Below, piece by piece: positions 35,901 to 50,900 of a DNA stretch of 64,000 nt. Numbering within the stretch: the stretch's first letter is position 1; every line of letters begins with the position of its first letter. Position numbers and translations under genes: made by a program. The DNA is from Loripinus fragilis (lineage: Eukaryota; Mollusca; Bivalvia; Lucinida; Lucinidae): positions 145,751,152 through 145,815,151 of the forward strand of contig OZ026515.1 of assembly GCA_964019695.1 (NCBI GenBank), given 5' to 3'. Under the pieces are notes generated by a model that was given only the letters and a program-made list of their open reading frames with translations, did no database searches and was not told the DNA's origin.

Positions 35901-38900
35901 TAGGTCAAGGTCAACCTAGGATCATTATTTGAACAAACTTGGTAGGTCAAACACCCCCAATGCTACAGACCAAGTCCCAAGGCCATCGGCCTTCTGGTTC
36001 TGGAGAAGAAGATTTTTAAAGGGTTTTTACCATATATGGTCATGTGACCAGGACCATTTGAGAAAACTTTCGTTCCCGCGTCCTAAGGAGTCTCCATATG
36101 AAATTTGAGTTTAAATGGCCCAGTGGTTTCAGAGGAGAAGATGTTTGAAAATGTTGACGGACGGACGGACGACGAAGTGACTGGTATACTAGTAGCTCAC
36201 CCATGAGCCTTCGGCTCAGGTGAGCTAAAAATTGCCCCATGCACTTTTGTGTATATTATTTCCTTCAAATTTCCGACTCAGAATGCCAGCAATCATTTAT
36301 CCGAGTACAGAGCGGTCTTGGCAGTGAAAATCATAAGAATGAAAGAGAACGGCGCCCATATCAACTCCAGTATTTAAATGGACCAAATAAACTCATGAAT
36401 GTCTATGACATGTGGACCTAGTTTACAAGGTCTTAACCCTCATAGAGACGCCTTTTAATGCTTTTGCAAACAGTGCAGACTACTCTGTTTGTTTATGGAA
36501 ATATGATAAATCTGACCCTACATTAGTGGACCTGACAAGTAATTTCTTTGTTCTATGTACCAACATGAAAGTTTATTCATATAATAATTCATAGTGGGTG
36601 GAGCATAGCATGAAGAGTTAACAGCCAACTAAATTTTACAATCATCACCGACACCTCTCCGTACAAAAGTGACTCCTAATTCTGTTATTTTCTTTTTGTG
36701 TATTTCAGGGGAATACGAAAGAATTCGCGAAGGTGGCAGGTAAATTATAAAATTATTATGTATCATGTCATATATTTGCTCAATAATTCAACAATGAGCG
36801 CAGTGGTTAAGTGGTGAGGGGTCACTTGTTCGAGCCAAGCCTGAAGTATGGGGTTTTGTCCATGAGCAAGACACTTCATCCTCTGCTTATTAAGCATCAA
36901 AAGAAAACAAAATTGAGATACCTTCATAACCCAGATCAGAACAATTTTAAGTAGTCTACACTCTCCATGTACACTTACATTGTAAAAACGGCGCCTTCTC
37001 GTCAAAAGAATGGGCTTTAAACAAAACCAAACAATGTGCTTTCTAAGCACAAGGCCCTAAACCAATCCCTGGTTTTAAAAATGTGCATTTTGATTGTACT
37101 GATATAATATCACGCGACCAAAGCAACGATGCTCGGCGTACTGAGAAAAACGCAGGCGATAAAAATTGCAAATTTAAATAAAGTTCCTAAGGAGATACAT
37201 GTATAACCAATATTCATCACTCATTATTGCAGACCACAACTTCGTAGATCGTTAACAACATATACCAGGTAACCATGCACCACTCTAAAGTTTGTGGTAC
37301 TTGAAGCACGAGCACGGGTGATGGCTCAGGTTTGTGTTAGCATCGACAAGTTCGACACACAGCTACAGTCTGTAGTTTTGAGGGTGAACAGAATTCGTTT
37401 GGTTTGTTTCGATTTTCAATCTGTCATATCACGAAATGTAAACAGCCGCGGACTGAAAAGAATAAATCTGTTTCGAATTCACGCTTAGCGGGAGTGTCCA
37501 TCAACCTGATAATAGATGACGGAGTTGCTACTGTTTCATTTCGATCAAAATAGCGACTCGCACAGCACTGTCATCTCAAATATTAGAACAAGTTACAACC
37601 CAATGCAATGCAATTGTATGGATAGGAGGTTCCATTAAGCACAAATAGTGATTTAATCATTTATTAAAGCTCCATTTTTCTATGTCCTACCCATATCATA
37701 TGTTTTGAAGTGTCAAACAAACAAGAAGAAGCTATTATATCGCTTTACGCAATATAACAAACACACATATAGTGCACTTGGTAATGGGTCAGGTATTGTT
37801 TTTGAAATGAAGTCGGGTACAGTTTGTCTGGGACACTTTGGTACACTGACAATATTTCTATCTAATCCTGTAGGCGCTTTGGTGATGACCAGAATGCTTG
37901 CATTCGATTTGAAAATTCATCACTGATGACTGATCGCACAATGACTATATGCTAAAAGTCATAAAATCTCAACACAATTAAACATATATATGATATAAAC
38001 ACAAAATAAACTGCATCTTCAGCAGATCTCAGAAATGGGTTAAGTTCAGCTATTACGTTGAGTGCAAAATTGTGACAGTTTTCTTGTCTATCAGTCTAAA
38101 CAGTTACGTGTTCAGGGTGGTAAAAGAAGCGCCTCGTTTAGAGAGTAATTGTCTAAACGAGGCGTTTCTTTTTACCATCCTGAATGTTTGTCAGTTCTTC
38201 TGAGTACCCACAACTTAAGTTTTGGTCTAAAAATAAGAACATTTATTTTAAATAACTTCTCTTATCACGAGGCCTGAAATATAGAGATAGATAATTAATG
38301 ATAGACTGATTATATCGATGATCTAGATCTTGCTCGACTAGTCTATATCTAGTGATCAATATCTTAGGCTGGTATTGTTCTAATTTAACACTTAAACATC
38401 TTAACCCTTAAAGGTAGGAGAGGACTATAAAGGCAGAATTAGCCATCTACTCTTATATATCCAATAACAGTCAAAGAGTCAACATCTACATAAGCTCCTG
38501 TAGTTAATATCTCTAATCTGAATAGCTGCTAGGATCTACCTGATTGTGCGATTATTCACAGCTCTTATCAGCTCATTATAAGTGAACATGCTGTTTGTCT
38601 AATTTTATCTGACAGTAGCTAAGTTCCGCCCTCTTATTGCTTAATAAAGGTAGCCACACCCTATTGGGGTCAAGGTCACACAATGTATTTTTTGTAAATG
38701 CACCTTCCCTTTAACTGTTGGACATAGCAACTTCAAACGTTGCAGTGATGTAGCGGGTACTTGTTATAATGTTTCACATGAACTTCATCCAAAGGTCAAG
38801 ATCAAAGGTCAAATAATGTACACAGGTCACATGATGTAGAGGGAACTGGGCAATGTTTCATTTGACCCTTTCATGTGACCCCAATGTTCAGAATGAAATG

Positions 38901-41900
38901 GAATGATCCTGAGGAAACATGAACTGTGCAGCACATTACTGAAAGAAGAAGGTCAAGGTCAATCAATTTTTTTTTTTTTTTTGTAAATGCACCTTCGCCT
39001 TAACCGTTGGACGTAGCAACTTCAAACTTTAAAGGTACACAGGTCACATGATGAAGAGGGTACTGGACAATGTTTCATGTAACATTCACCCAAAGATCAA
39101 GGTCAAATAATGTATTTTTTTGTAAATCCATCTCCTTAACCATTGGGCGTAGCAACTTTAAAGGTGCACAGGGGCACATGATGTAGAGGGTACTGGGAAA
39201 CGTTTCATGTGACCTTCACCCAAAAATGCAGGTCAAGTGTCTAAAAATATCTTGTCTTGCAAATGCATCTCTTAATTTGAGAATAAAGTGTGTATTTGCG
39301 ATGGTGTACCATCAACTGAAGTCTATTGCTGTATTTATTCTTCAGATCAACGCAGAACGTTCAAACAGTTGAAATGTTACCAGTGGCGTATCCAGACGGC
39401 AGAGCGAACCCCCACCCCTCCTTTACACCTCTGAACCCCTTTCCACAAATCCTGGATCCGCCCCTGGCAACACTAAGACTAGTAGCATAATTATGGCGCG
39501 TATCCCATATTTACTAACCAATATGTGTGGTGCGTTTATACGAACCATCTCTTTGAGTATCCACGTTTTGGGTTGTGATGAATGAATGTGTTCAAAAAAC
39601 ACTTGCAGTGGTATTTGTAATTTTAAAAAAATCTGTTCAATCTGCATGAATGCAATGTCTGCTATAAGAGGCAACTTCAGCAACTCAGATAACTTATTTA
39701 AAGTACTAGAATTGAAAAGAAACCGAAGTTCACAACTATTCCCAGTGCATTCTTCCAGATATTAAACCACAAAGTTTTACAAATAAATTTTAGTTTGTGT
39801 CTCTAAATGAGGCTCCAATATAACCATGGACAAATTGTATAAAACAGTATAAAGTACAGGTGGCGTCTTTAAAAACGCATTGACGTCGAATAACACCATT
39901 AATCGCAACGCAAGTGTGAATGCCAGCATTCTACGTTAAAATTTCTTTGATTGGAGTACAGAGTACAGACTCAGAACGCCGTACCGTCTGCATGGTTACT
40001 AAAATAGCATTTTCAAAGACAGCATACAATGACGTCTTTGTAGCTTTACCTATAGTCCCTCAAAGTAAATAATGGATCTTCCAAACTGAATGGAACATGC
40101 CACCAGTCAAGGGAAGGTCAATGACGTACATACGAAACATTTAATGTAGCTAACTATTAACACATACGACATAATCTAACCGACGACAAATCCAAAGTCA
40201 AAGCGGTTAATCAATGCTAAAACTGTCATATTCGGATTAAGATAATCCGCTTAGAACTATGAAATATAAATGCACTTGTCTGAGATAGGAACCGACTAAA
40301 GTTGCACCCATAAAGCCAAAACATGCAATACTGATTATGAATACTAACAAATGACAAAATCTTGTTCGTTAATACACTTTGTATCCTCGTTTCTGTGAGT
40401 TTTGCTTTGAGGATATTCTGTAAACGAAAATCCGAGAAACTAGGACTTCGACTTCAGTGGGTACTTTGAGTTATAGAGTGTCACTTGTGGTTTGAAATGA
40501 CAACAAAGGTGAACAGACAGACACAGTTTACTAATTTAGCTAAACACCATAATCGGTGTGGATTGACAGATGTTGAGACGAATAAGCAGTTTGAGGACTT
40601 TCCTATTAACATTCGTAACTGGAAGTTTCCCAAGGATATAAGCAAAGAGGAGATGTATGTATAAACTCGCACATGCACGTGTTTGTTTATTATCTCATGT
40701 GTGTTAGCATTGTTTGTTGGTTTACTTTTGTTGTTCTTTTTTTTTTAATTGTTTTGCCGACATGCACGTTATATCAGGGTTTTCACAACCTACGTCATAA
40801 CAGGGATACTGGAACCATTTGCTTTCCGCTATTTTGAAGGAACTGTGTAAGTTGTGTTGGGGGGGGGGGGGGGGGTGGGGGGGAGGGGTTCGATAAATAT
40901 ATTTATAAAGAAAATGTGAAAACAAAAAAGGAGTCGATCCGGTGCCTACAAGTTCATACTGTCGACAGTGTATTGTAACTATCCCTCAAAAGTTACAATT
41001 AGCTATAATTTTCGAAGCGAATACCTTCGCAGGTTTTTTATTGTCAAATAACTCGATATATTTTATACACACCACACTACTACTGTGCTTCCGGGCTCAA
41101 CGTGACCCCCGTTTTTTGCCGTTTATTCCTTAATGGTCATTTGAATTGAAAAATAAATTACAGAAAAGTATTTAGATATAAACCGCGTAATTAGACCATT
41201 TTTCCCACTTAAGTATGGGCTTTTATATAGGCTGGGATTATGTGGAATTTCTGCGTGCTTTTGTTCTTCCACTTTGAATCAGTCCCCAAGTGTACCTTAT
41301 CGATATATAAATATACTGATTCGTGCGTTATGCTTACGATAACTAACAAAGAGGCACAATTTGGTCTTAATCTTAACGAAACAGACTTAAGTTATTCTAA
41401 ATTGCAGGGCATTTGGGCGTTAGTTCAAAATAAGGTATGCTCCCAAAAATGTGCTCACCTTGGCATAAAAATGTGCACAACGTGACAATAAATTGAAATA
41501 CTTGCCTACTGTGTTTCCAGTACTGTGTTTCCAGGGTTGAAGTGACCCCCGTTTTTCTTTTATTAACAACTTTAATCCATACTAATACGATCGACGTTTA
41601 GCATGTGGATGTAAATGTATACCGCGTAACTAAAACTTACAACATCTGTGCCAAAATGTTGCATTTCTTGATCAAGCGCATTTGTTTTGGGGATATATGT
41701 TAAATCTTTAAAATGCTTTGAATTTCATTTCATTTCTTTGCTTATTTCTGTCTCAATTTTGCCAAGAAGTGACTTAAGTCGATTTTATCCTTTCAGCAAG
41801 CTTTCACATTCTTTCAATTTGTATTACAGAGAGCGACTTCTGCATCTTTCACAGCCCAAGGAACCCAAGACAGAATGGTACACCAGCGTGGGGTAAGGAC

Positions 41901-44900
41901 TGTCATACTGTCTGGATAATCAAAATTGTGCTGCGTAACATCGTGATTATTTTTTTTCCTATCAGTTTCAACATGTGTTTTGGGTGTTCAAAAGAACCGT
42001 CTCAATGAGATGGTTCTTTTGAGCACCCACAACATATGTACCGTCTCTGAGACGGTTCTTTTAAGTTTACACAACATATGTTTTGGTTAAGAAATAAGGA
42101 AATTAATTCTTAATTTCGCACTTGTTTCTAGAACCTGCTAGTTTTCTCATTTTACATCATTATAATTTACATCCCTCAAGGAAAACACCAATTCTGTTTG
42201 CATGAACAGCGTTGAGTTTGCATGTCTCCATGAAAACCATAAGTACTATGCAATGCATACATAGTTGAAACTGCAGGCGCAAATCGTTTTAACTTCCACT
42301 GAAACCCGAGGTCTGAGCCTTCGTTGCTCGCATATGCGACAAGTACCAAAATCTGATTCTTATGAACTGATTTAAATATAATTATTGAATACATGTACCG
42401 AGTCACTTGATGTGATTGTATATCCATCAGATCTAGAAATGATAACCATTTTCATTTAACTGATATGCTTATCATATATATAATTTACACACATTTCATT
42501 CATTCGCAGCTACTTTCAGCCGAGATGATTATATGAATAGTTTGACAAGGTTTTTCCACTAGCATTGTTTCAACAATTTACACCCACTGCTCATAGAACG
42601 CCTGTTTTCATTGATATCACATGCAATGTATCTGACGTCGCCATGCAACGTTTGGTTTGACGCCAGCCTGATAACGTCACAGATAAAGTTTGACTAATAT
42701 TATGAGTATTTATTGCAATGCGGGGGAGGGCGTATTAGGAAAGGTAAAAATTTGAAGTGGATAGACAGGGTAGATCTCAAGTGGTGAGTGAAAGCGTTTT
42801 ACGAAAGGTAAAATTTCGTAGAGGCGTGACAGAAAGGGTTGGTCTCGAAACAATATCACAAGTGGTGCGTGAAAAAGTAAGTGAGTATGATCAGGAAATA
42901 CCACAATTTCACACTGCATACCAACCAACGGCACAACAAGGAAGAGCCACAGAACATATATAGTAACATTACATCTGTAAGACAATAATAGTAAAGCAAT
43001 CAGCTTTCTCTTTCTATTCAAAATTATTGCAAAACTAGAATGGACACAAAGTAATGCTTAACACAACGAAAACAAGCACCGAACTTCCCCAAACAATGGG
43101 AAGTACAATAAACAATAGATCAACAACAGGAAGGGTTGGTCTGAAAACAATATCAAAAGTGGTGGGTGAAAGCGTGTAAGGAAAGGTAACATTTAGTAGA
43201 GGCGTAACAGAAAGGGTTGGACAACTTTTCTATACAATTTGGCACAAAGTTGTATAGACAAGTTGTAGGGATTCCAATGGCCACTATTTGTGCTCTCTTG
43301 GTTTGCGCATTTATTCTTGCTTTGTTATGAGAGGGACATTATGATGTCTCGTAGCAGGCTGATAGTATTTATGCTTTTAATACTATATCTAGATATTTGG
43401 ATGATATTCTAAACATAAATTATATATATCTTAATATGTTAACAATATGGTAAGTCAAATATACACTTCAGAGCTTCAACTTATTAAAGCAATACCTCTG
43501 ATACTGTATCCTCGTTTTTGGATTAAATTTTGCATTTGTCCATTTCTAATGATATTGTTTCTTCCAAAATATAAGATAAACGTGATGATTTTGAAATTGT
43601 CAATTTCCCATTTTTAGATAGCGATGTTCCTCACTCTACTTCCTGTGGAGTTTATATTTCTCAAATCATCCGATTAGCTAGAGCATCTAGCCATGTTGCA
43701 GACTTCAACACTCGCAATAAACTGTTAACTCACAAAATTCTTAAACAAGGCTATTGGTATCATAATTTTTTTTTTCTAAATTTTATCGCCAATACTATGA
43801 TTAATTTTGATATCTAAATTCCATGTCGGACTTTTAATCTCTCTTGCGCCAGAGACTTTTGGAGTCAGAGTTTTATGGGGTGTTGATATGACAAACTGCT
43901 CAGAAGCTTAATGTATGTTACATTGAATCAACTAGTGTCTCTATTTCAGGCCCCTAGTAAGATGGGGAACTCAAGAAATGATATGGCCAATAAAGAGGCC
44001 TACGTTAGAAAGAGAACCAAGTGAACGTATCATAGCCCTTTCCACGCCTAAACCCAACTTTCTACAAGGAGACAAGATTACCAGGTATTCCATTAATATG
44101 ACTATTGCTTAATTCTGTTTCGAATCCCCCCATCCCACACACATGAAAATCATATACTGAATGTCAACTTCTTAATGAGCATTATTGTTTTTTTTTATTA
44201 CGTATTCATATCAAGAGGCCTTAGAATGTCAAAGCTGCTTGTGGAATGGATTGGTGTTCTGGCTTATCTATGCCTTTGGCATCAAAGGTTTTATCAAGAC
44301 CTCTCTCATTTGAGTTTGGCATACAATATAGGGATCACACATGTTTTTCATGCATTAACATTTGCCGGGTCCCGAGGAAGGTGTTTGGAACACGAGGCCC
44401 ATAGGCCGAGTGCTCAAACATCTCCCAAGGTACCCGGTAAGTGTTAATGCAATGAAGCAAACATGTGTGATCGTTATTCTTGCATATTTTACCTTATTCC
44501 AACCCAATTCGCACTTAAAACGCTGCTAAAACATTAAATTGTCCATTTTCTTACACTGGATTGGCGTCGGCTGTAAATTTTCGAACGTCATAACGTCGTC
44601 ACAACATCATAACCGTACGCAACTTTATCGCAAACATAAACATCGGTGAAATGATCAGTCTGGTCCGCAACGCTTTCCGTATTATAACGTCATGAAATAA
44701 TGCAGGGCACTTTAAGTATTTTCAAGTTCAAACCCATGTTCAAACAGCACGTGAATCTCCTGATTTGAACATGGATTTTCGTTCATTTGACAATGGGTTA
44801 AAACAGTTATACAAATAGACATATCCACACTCGGTATAATAAACTTGCAAGTACCTAAACGGAAAAGATTCCAGGAAACTTATTAAATAAACTACAAAAC

Positions 44901-47900
44901 AACAAATATGCCTTCCAGCGAGGGAACCAGGCCAAGGTTATAAAACTTTTTGCATGTTCAACTCAATTAAGCACAAAATGTCAACTGCTCATAAAAACTA
45001 AAATACGAAAAAATAAAGAAGTTTCTTGCTTAAAGTCTCTCAGATGTTGTATTTATCATGCTAATAAATGTTAAAATGCCAACAATTGTTGGCATTTTAA
45101 CATTTATGAGCAAGATAAATTAAGTGCTCAGCTGAGTTGAGTATGAAAAAAGTTTTATAACCTTGGAGCCAGTCTTCTGGGTTCGCAAACAGACCTGGCT
45201 CAATGCAGTCTACTTACTCTTTTTGATAAATACTGCTTTTTAACCGAATTTTCTAACAAAGACTTGCACACATGTCAAAAAATTGCCACTAATTATTTTT
45301 TTTCATTCTTATTTTAACAGACCAGACTTTTACTACAGCTGTGGGAGATCTTCAGTGATTTGGGATGTGAAACCGGCTGCAAAGGAAGCCAGGGCAACAG
45401 GAAGGCTAAAACTTCTCGCAGAGCCCAAAAAGTTACATAAAGAATATAAAGAAAACATGTAAGTAATCCACAGATGACCCCATACCCCATTTCACATCTG
45501 CGAAGCAATAGTTTTGTAAAACATTTGTGTTCACATTTTAGGAGCCATCTTATTAAACAGCACAAAATACCTTATTATACTTCAGCGAAACAAACAAGTA
45601 GAGATGAACATGTTTAAAAATTGGTATGATCCAACTGATCTGGAGTTAGTACAGTTGCATGCAGGGGCGGATCCAGGATTTCTAGATAGGGGGTTCAAAT
45701 TTACAAATGGGGGTTCAATTTGTTAATTTTACACGATTATTTAACAATTTTCCCAGATTTTTCTGAAATGTCTGTATGAACATGAAATAATTGTGTTCAA
45801 AGATGGTCCCCGAACCCCCTCTGGATCGGCCCCTGTATCCGCCACTGGCATGATATGCTATGATTATGTGACATCTAACTCAGCGCTATGCAGGGTTATT
45901 TCTGGTCCAGAATATGTGACATTTTGAAATTTTGATGGGCCATTCGGAATAGAAGATGGACCCAAGAAAGCTTAATATCCACCTTACAGCAAAATGAACA
46001 CCAGATTTGTATAGCTTATGGATGGGGCCCAGCCAAAATGAAATCAGAAATACTTTATCACTCAGTTTTCTCATAAAATAGTTTGGGCCCATACCAGAAA
46101 TATCCCTGCAATGATAACTTGTCTATGTCACATGTTACATCATGAAATATATTATATTCCAGATGTTACTTTAGGGATGAAGCAAATGCTATCTAAAAAT
46201 GTTATCACAAAAATAATCATTGTCTCCGCTGGGAAGCATTTTTCAAATACTAACCTGTCTGATTTGAGTATTGTGGGTACATGTGACATATTTGTTTACT
46301 GAATGCATCACCAAGTCATGTGATCCACCCGATTGGTTGATTCAAACTTGTTATCAATCTGCGTCATTATGCGTCACTGAAACCACTTTTTTGACCCAAA
46401 AATGTTTAAGTGTAGAAAATCTTACCATTGTTTTGCTAAAAACTGTAATACCAATCAATGTTATTATTGTTTAGCTACCAAAGGTTACTTGATGTCTCCA
46501 TAAACGGATTATTTATAGCCATTCAGTGCTTGTTACTTTTTTACCTAGTGTTTCGGCTAATGCACACAGCGTATTGACACAAACCCGACTTTTCCGTCGT
46601 GATGTGCCTTAGCAGACAGGTCAATTCTTTAGTATTGCGCCTGCGCAAACAATGCCAAAATAATATCTAGAGGCCCTTAGGCGTTTCATGTAACATCAAA
46701 GATTATGTATGTGCTATCTATTACCTTAGTGAAAAAACTACAAAGTTTCTCTCATTAAAACTAAGCCATTTCTCAACATATTTAATTATTTTTATTGTGT
46801 CTTGTGTCTTTGTATTTATCATTTTACTTTTAGCCCTTAAAGTGCCAAGAAAAAAAATGCATCTGAAAATGTTGTCTGCTGAAGTTGTCTGCTGCAAATA
46901 ATTGCCGAACAATACTGACGAATTAAGTATAGAAGCAAACTGTGTGGACCAGAACAGAAGCATCTGGTTCCACACCGTTTGCCATTAAGGCTTCTTTAAC
47001 ATTTCAGCAGACGAGAAAAGCAGAAGACTTTTGTTGTGATTGGCACATTAAGGGTTAGAATCTTTATCTACTTTATTTATAATGGGATTGTACAATGCAG
47101 CCATATTTGAAGAAGATTAAAAACAACAATACAATTTAAATTTCGAATGCATTGATATCCGCTTGAAACTGTTTTCTGCCAGGGCCATCTACAAAGAGCT
47201 TGTGCTAGATTTAAGATTTTAAGTAACCAGGGAAAGGAATTCAATTTAAGCTTTCAACTGCAGCTTCTGGGTGAAGAGGTATTTGAGCTGGGAGATGTTA
47301 TTTCCAACAATGTGGCATTTTGACACGAATAGACTCAGACATGCCTGTGCAGCCTTCTTTTAAGCTTAGAAACTCCAAATGATGTTCAGTCAGTAGCTTA
47401 ACAGTCATAGAATATCCAAGCGACTAGCAAATGCTCTGATCAGACTGTGCATAGGCGCAGGCTGGTCTGGGCCTTTGCTGGTCGCATAAACCACACTGTT
47501 GGAAATCTCATGTCGCGGCTCATTTTACACCAATGGTACAGTTGGTTTAAAAATCCCTGGTTGAAGAACACTGCTTTATCATCATAACATCAAAAGTTTG
47601 AGGAAAGCATCCATTAACCCGCTTATAGCTTGGGTCTTCATAAATATAAAGACATAGTTCTTTCAATTAGATCAATTAAATTGACTTAATCTTGGCAAAA
47701 AACTGAGTGAAAGAGCCTACCATCCTATGAATGATTGCATACGCAATCAGTGATTAACTCATTATCCTAGCTGTTGAACTTGCACAGCCTGTATCACAAG
47801 ACTACCCAAGGTTTTTGAGAAATAAAATCTACATAGAACAGCTCCATTAAACAGGAGACCATAAATCATCATCATTATCTCTGGGATTTCGATAACATGC

Positions 47901-50900
47901 AGGTGCAGGGTTATCATCAAAACCAGAAGCCCCCATTTCCAGGCTAGCATAAACATTTATATAATAAAAGTATGCTAATTCTTGTTATCACATTTATTTT
48001 CAGCGGACTCACTACACAACAGCTGTTAACTTTTCAGAACTTGTATGTGAAAATAAATATGTTCCGCTCATTTCTTAAATAAGATTTGCTCTATTAATTA
48101 ATCTTTATTAGGGATACTCAGAAATGTCTTAATGAGACAAGCCATAGCCAAATTCTAAATTTTATTCACATGTCTCTTACACATCTTATGCAGCAATTTA
48201 GTTGTAACTATGCATAAACGTTATAGCATGTGTGCATTATTGTCAGAAGCATGTACAACAACATAATACATGTAGCTTAAAGAAGAAAGTTAAACATTTC
48301 CATTTATGATTTAGGTAAAATTGTGTTTCAACAAAAAAAAATAGCAAGTATGATCAGGAAATACCACAATCACACACTGCAAACCAACCCACGGCACCGT
48401 GAAAAAGAGCCACAGAACACTATAAATCACAAGACATATGGAAGGCAATTAATGTTAAGCAACCAGCTCTCTCTTCCCCATCAAGATGATTGCAAAACGT
48501 GTGTGCTTTAGTACAATTTACAATCTATCATACAATCTTTCGGCATTATTTTACTCTGAAAAATTATGTTATAAAATATTCAAGTAATAAATTTAAATGT
48601 GGCAGTCTTGCTACTTATTAGCTAGGCTTTTCCATGCTCTCAAATGATAAATTTCTGAGTATCAGAGAAGAGAAATTTAGTGAATATTAATATGTGAAAC
48701 TTCATGCTTTTGCTAATCTGGGGCTCTGTCTTTTCAATTTTGTTTTAAATAATGATAACATATGCTTATCTATACATGTACTTATATTGTCTGCAAATGT
48801 TTGACGGGATTCTTTTTTGTGGTGTGAGCTTATTATTTACTATTAATATTCAATTTGCTTTCAGCTATTGGGCATCTATGGTCCCAACATACTAAAACAA
48901 CTTTTATTTAGCTATTACTATATAATTGCTTTTTTATTGTTTTATTTCCATTTCCATTCTTGGAGCTTTTTATAACATTTTGTTACATGTAGCTTGTATA
49001 GTCTAACCTGTCGCTAAATTACAAAAAAGTTCTATCATAATTAAAGATTAATTACTGGTGGTGGTGATGTTCATTTATCAAACAAATGTTTGATTGCGTA
49101 TAAAATACTATTACACTGGACCCAATATAATTCTTTGAGTGAAAGTGTTACAGTATATTCCTTGAATAATCATATTTATTTATGAATACACCAGCAATCA
49201 TTAGACAACCCATGATATTTTTCTTTTGCATCTGTGTTTCTAATAAATGTAAGAATATGTATTTATGAATTGCTAGGATAGAAAATATTGCTATTGACTC
49301 TTGTTATTTAACCACTTTCATTCTGGATATTTTGGCAAACAGTGACTACAATCTTCAGGAACAGACATACATCTTAATTTAGAACTGTTGACAATCCATC
49401 ATCAATGAGCCCACACAACATATGGTATTCTGTTTACAGAAATATGAAACTTTGCTATTAACACTTTCGCTGCCAAGCACCTCAAAAAACCAATACCTCA
49501 GTCCCAAGCATGTTTCAAGGACTCCAGAATATTGAGGGTATATGGGTTCAACACAGAGTATCCCCAGAACAATTCAACCTATTGCTGTGAAACTTTCACA
49601 GAAAGTTGCTAATATATAATACTTTGATTTGAACTAATAATATTGAAAATAGTCACGTGACCGTTGGCGGCCATTTTGAAAGCCATATTGAAAAATATGA
49701 AAAATGCCTTTTACAACTTTTTTATGCAAAAATGATAAAACATCCATCTACACCAAGTATCAAACATAAGGATTTATTCTGATATCATATTGTTTCATCA
49801 GAAATAAATCAAAAAATAGCAGTTGAAGGGCTTAATGTTTCTTGTGGACATGTTTTCGTTATTTTTGACGTCCATGAAATCTGACATTATAAACATTTTT
49901 GTAACGTAATTCTTTTACAGAAAATTGCGTAGTCTTCCATATATACAATATTATTATGTCCCCTGAACATTTTGAAACAAAGAACAAAAATTTATGTCCC
50001 TTATAACAATTAAAATAGACAGTTATCAACTGTGCCTTTAAATTTCGACTGTAGTCCCGTTCAGCCGTGAACGGTAAATTCGTCTACAGTCGCGTTTGGC
50101 AGCGAAAGTTTTAATATATTTTTACCAAGTGATTTTTTTTTTACTTTTGGTGCAAAAATATATCTAAAATCAGTGAATGGGTTAACTCTTTTCATTCTAT
50201 ACACTTTACCCCGGCATCCAATTTAGGTTACCTTGCACCCCCCCCCCCCCAGGACAATTTTTCATGGGTGCCAAATCGTTCATTGGGACCCCCTGGATGG
50301 GAAACGAAGGTGTCCTCAAAAAATTTTGGTTTGGGCTATGTGAAATTGCATGGTTTCTATGCCAACCCATAGCGAATTTGAGAAGGGGGTCTGCCTTTAA
50401 AATTACTCATATCTCAGCTGTTACTTGTCCTAGACTGCTAAACTTAATACCAAATTAAAGCTTAGACATATGCCTATTGTTGCATATGGAAATTATCTAA
50501 TTTGCATATTCATAAATATTCATGAAAACATTAAAAATGTGTTTCACGAATGGGGGTATACTTACAAGATCAATAATATCTCAGCTGCTTTTAGTCTTAG
50601 AGTACTAAAATTTGTACTAAAATAAAGCTAAGACATAGGCCTTTCATTCCATGGTTAAACATGCAACGTACCTTATTTGCATAATTTGCATTTTCATTAA
50701 TATTAATAAAAACGCTAAAAAATAAGGAAAAATCATTACAAATATAAATAGGCTGATTTCATCTCAATATTGTCATTGTTGCATGTTTTAATATAATCAA
50801 TGTTACAATTTGACAGTTCCAATCATCCAGTGGTCCTATATGAATATTATTTCATTTGAATATTCATGAAAATGCATGAAAAATTAAAAAAATGAGGGAA

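Noticed and set aside
48002..48046. Possible extra THEG-like exon after a TTTATTTTCAG acceptor
   Set aside because: The downstream donor is weak, and any usable end breaks the phase needed at 54353, while the direct 45458-54353 join is in frame.
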